From: Climacteris rufus
Lineage: Eukaryota > Chordata > Aves > Passeriformes > Climacteridae
Direction of reading: 5' to 3'
Assembly (NCBI GenBank): GCA_013398175.1
Contig: VZRZ01006460.1
Coordinates: forward strand, 475,863 to 539,862
Length of the DNA stretch: 64,000 nucleotides
Both the position numbers and the translations under genes were made by a program. Under the pieces are notes generated by a model. The model was not told the DNA's origin and ran no database searches. It saw nothing but the letters and a program-made list of their open reading frames with translations. Positions 62,247 through 64,000 of this stretch are shown one piece after another. Each line of letters starts with the position of its first letter. Within the stretch, counting starts at the first letter, position 1.

Positions 62247-63500
62247 TTTTATTTGATTCTTGCTACCTAAGCCTGATTCCTGTTCTTGGCAGAACTGTGG
62301 CCATTGGTCTTGTTCTTGGGAATTTCAGCCTAAGGAAAAATGAAGAATTGCAACTGCCTCCATTTTCACACTCTTCCTCAGTGTCCTTTACTCTTTTCAG
62401 ACAACTTTTTTTAAACATTATATTTTCAGTATTGTGGCACTGACAGAGAGGTGGGTGTTGCCCCACTCAGGTCCACACATCCTTTGTCCCTCAACCTGTG
62501 TTTTGTTCACCTCAACGTGGGGCTCACCTACACCAGAGGTACTACGCACCATTAGGAGTCACCCTGTACATGTCACCACTAAAGGGTCATGTTCTGAGCA
62601 GAATAATGATCGTGGGCACCAAGCATGAGCTCAGGGGGTCTGGCCCTGGGCCCTAGCTGAAGAGCAGTCTTTAGTGTGCATTCTGTTGGATACTTTGAAC
62701 GGCTGGAGAGGTCTCCTAGCACTGTGGGTATGCTGAATGATGTGCAGTGTTAAGTGATACTCATGAGCAGCGTGACCATGCCCGTGTAATGCACAGTGAA
62801 ACAGCATTACACACGGCTTGTGCAAGAAGTCCAGTCTCAATGAACATGCAGCATGCACTCATGCTGTGGCAGGGCCTTAAGGCAACCCCGTTAAGTGGCA
62901 GCAACAACTGTGGGTGTTGGTGGAGCATGCTGATACCCACTCTGATGAGAAATAGCAGTATGTTTCTGGAGCTGACAAAGCAGTTCATCCAGCACGAGTT
63001 CAGTGTTCTCCAGCGCTGCAGGGCAGCAATGTTGCATGAGTTAGATGTACCCCCGGTGGAAGAAGGATGGCTGCCTCTTCCTTCTCAGTACCCTTTGCAG
63101 CTTTCACTCTTTCTGTGAAAGAGAGAGAAGTTGCTCTCTCTGGGGAAGGGAGAAATTCCACCCTGCTGCTAGCCTAGGACTCAGAAACTTGTCAGATGCA
63201 GACAGAGTCACACAGATAGGTAAGTATTTGTGTATAGAGTACAGATAGAGATGAGACGTGTTATGAGTCTAGGGACTTTTTCTTTGGGTGACTGGCCTTT
63301 GGCAGCAGACCTTTCCTAAACTTTCACTAGTTGCATCCTTAATTCAGACAGTCAATGTACTGTGTAGTGTCCCAGTGACTTTCTCCTCCCTGCCCTTTCC
63401 TTTGTCCTCTTCTCCTACACCTGTATTTTTTCTTTTTTATATCTAGGGTTTCACTGTATCCTGCCACTCAGTGTGTTTAGCAGCTATCTCTATACGGCAA
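62247..63500. other. Unassigned DNA with somewhat raised CpG
   Basis: No gene was recognised. The 62.6-63.1 kb part has more CpG than most of the window (for example GAACGG, CCCGTG, ACACGG, CACGAG, CAGCGC, CCCCGG) and carries the open frame listed next. Confidence 0.45.
62747..63118 (+). other. Unrecognised 123-codon open frame
   Basis: The frame is open from 62747 to a stop at 63116-63118. The last third (LELTKQFIQHEFSVLQRC then RAAMLHELDVPPVEEGW) looks like a helical protein segment and lies where CpG is raised. The N-terminal part is less convincing and a minus-strand frame (62761-62988) is open opposite it. No domain is recognised and no splice sites are convincing. It could be an exon relic, an unknown old transposon fragment, or chance. 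Confidence 0.15.
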
Positions 63501-63512
63501 AAATAAAATAAG

Positions 63513-63558
63513 AGTCAAATTCAGTCAAATTCCAGGATCAGAAATAATTCCAGGATCA
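63513..63558 (+). repeat. Nested short direct duplications
   Basis: AGTCAAATTC is repeated exactly head to tail (63513-63522, 63523-63532), and AATTCCAGGATCA occurs at 63528-63540 and again at 63546-63558 (period 18). Two overlapping slippage events are likely. Confidence 0.8.
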
Positions 63559-64000
63559 CTGCCTCCAGCTGTAAAATCTTTGGACCTGTGTGTGTTTGCT
63601 CTGAGCCCATTCCAGGAACAATTTCCAGAAGTGATGAGAAAGACCCTTGGATGTAGAGAGGTACTTGGACAACAGGATCTCATCTTTGGCTGACCGCATC
63701 AGGAATGATGACAAAAGTAATTTCCCTTCATAACTTATTACATTGCTTGGCTGTTTGTTACCACATCCTGTACCCCAGGTTTCACTGGTAAATGTAAAAG
63801 AGTTCCCATCTATACAAGATGGTACAGAGCCAGACCCTTGGGAGCATTATATGCAGTATAAAGGTATCACACTGAAGTATTTATCTCATCATAACTTTTC
63901 ACTCACACTGCCCTTATATTCCCAAACTGACTTCTGGAACTTCAGCTATGTCTTACCTACAATGTACAGCCTATAGACCACATATAACTGTCAGGAAAGA
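63559..64000. other. Unassigned non-coding DNA, right end
   Basis: Nothing recognisable. The frame at 63743-63976 has no known feature. Confidence 0.5.

Noticed and set aside
1..64000. CRISPR array, operons or prokaryotic insertion sequences
   Set aside because: No regularly spaced direct repeats, no dense coding and clear vertebrate repeats throughout.

Overview
The window looks like AT-rich vertebrate nuclear DNA, most probably from a bird. The main evidence is three CR1 LINE pieces: the 3' end of the first (31681-32136, minus strand) and the last (62173-62246, minus strand) and the whole of the second (55515-55898, plus strand) carry the avian-type 3' sequence, including the octamer-like tail (TTCTATGAT and relatives) and the C-terminal coding tail of CR1 ORF2. 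Older fossils fit an amniote background: two MIR-family SINEs (5670-5888 and about 56092-56240), a probable third in reverse orientation (about 16451-16580), and several short degraded copies of ancient amniote repeats. CpG is scarce except in the retroviral LTR-like pieces. Nothing resembles a prokaryotic layout: there are no operons, ribosome binding sites or dense coding.

I could not identify any protein-coding gene. The longest open frames (up to 188 codons) have no recognisable domain and are what chance gives in 64 kb. The window is best read as intergenic or intronic sequence. Three short stretches look somewhat exon-like but are unrecognised: 246-431 (minus), 61971-62123 (minus; about 50 codons ending in a stop) and 62747-63118 (plus).

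Layout. 1-17.7 kb: unassigned DNA with the best MIR copy at 5.7 kb. 17.78-18.04 kb: a CpG-rich, promoter-bearing, LTR-like piece on the minus strand. 18-31.6 kb: unassigned DNA, with a perfect 49-nt palindrome at 30.58 kb. 31.7-32.1 kb: CR1, minus strand. 35.6 kb: a cluster of near-palindromic 17-mers. 38774-39194: a complete solo LTR with TG...CA ends, 8-bp inverted terminal repeats, TATA box, octamer motif, polyadenylation signal and a 4-bp target-site duplication (AAAG). 39.2-55.5 kb: unassigned DNA with homopolymer runs. 55.5-55.9 kb: CR1, plus strand, frameshifted. 56.1 kb: MIR. 60.09 kb: a 15-nt G run. 61.4-63.2 kb: a possible conserved/exon-like area interrupted by a short CR1 tail.

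No set of genes works together here. The interest lies in the mobile-element record, the palindromes and a few unexplained conserved-looking stretches. I found no convincing previously undescribed system.
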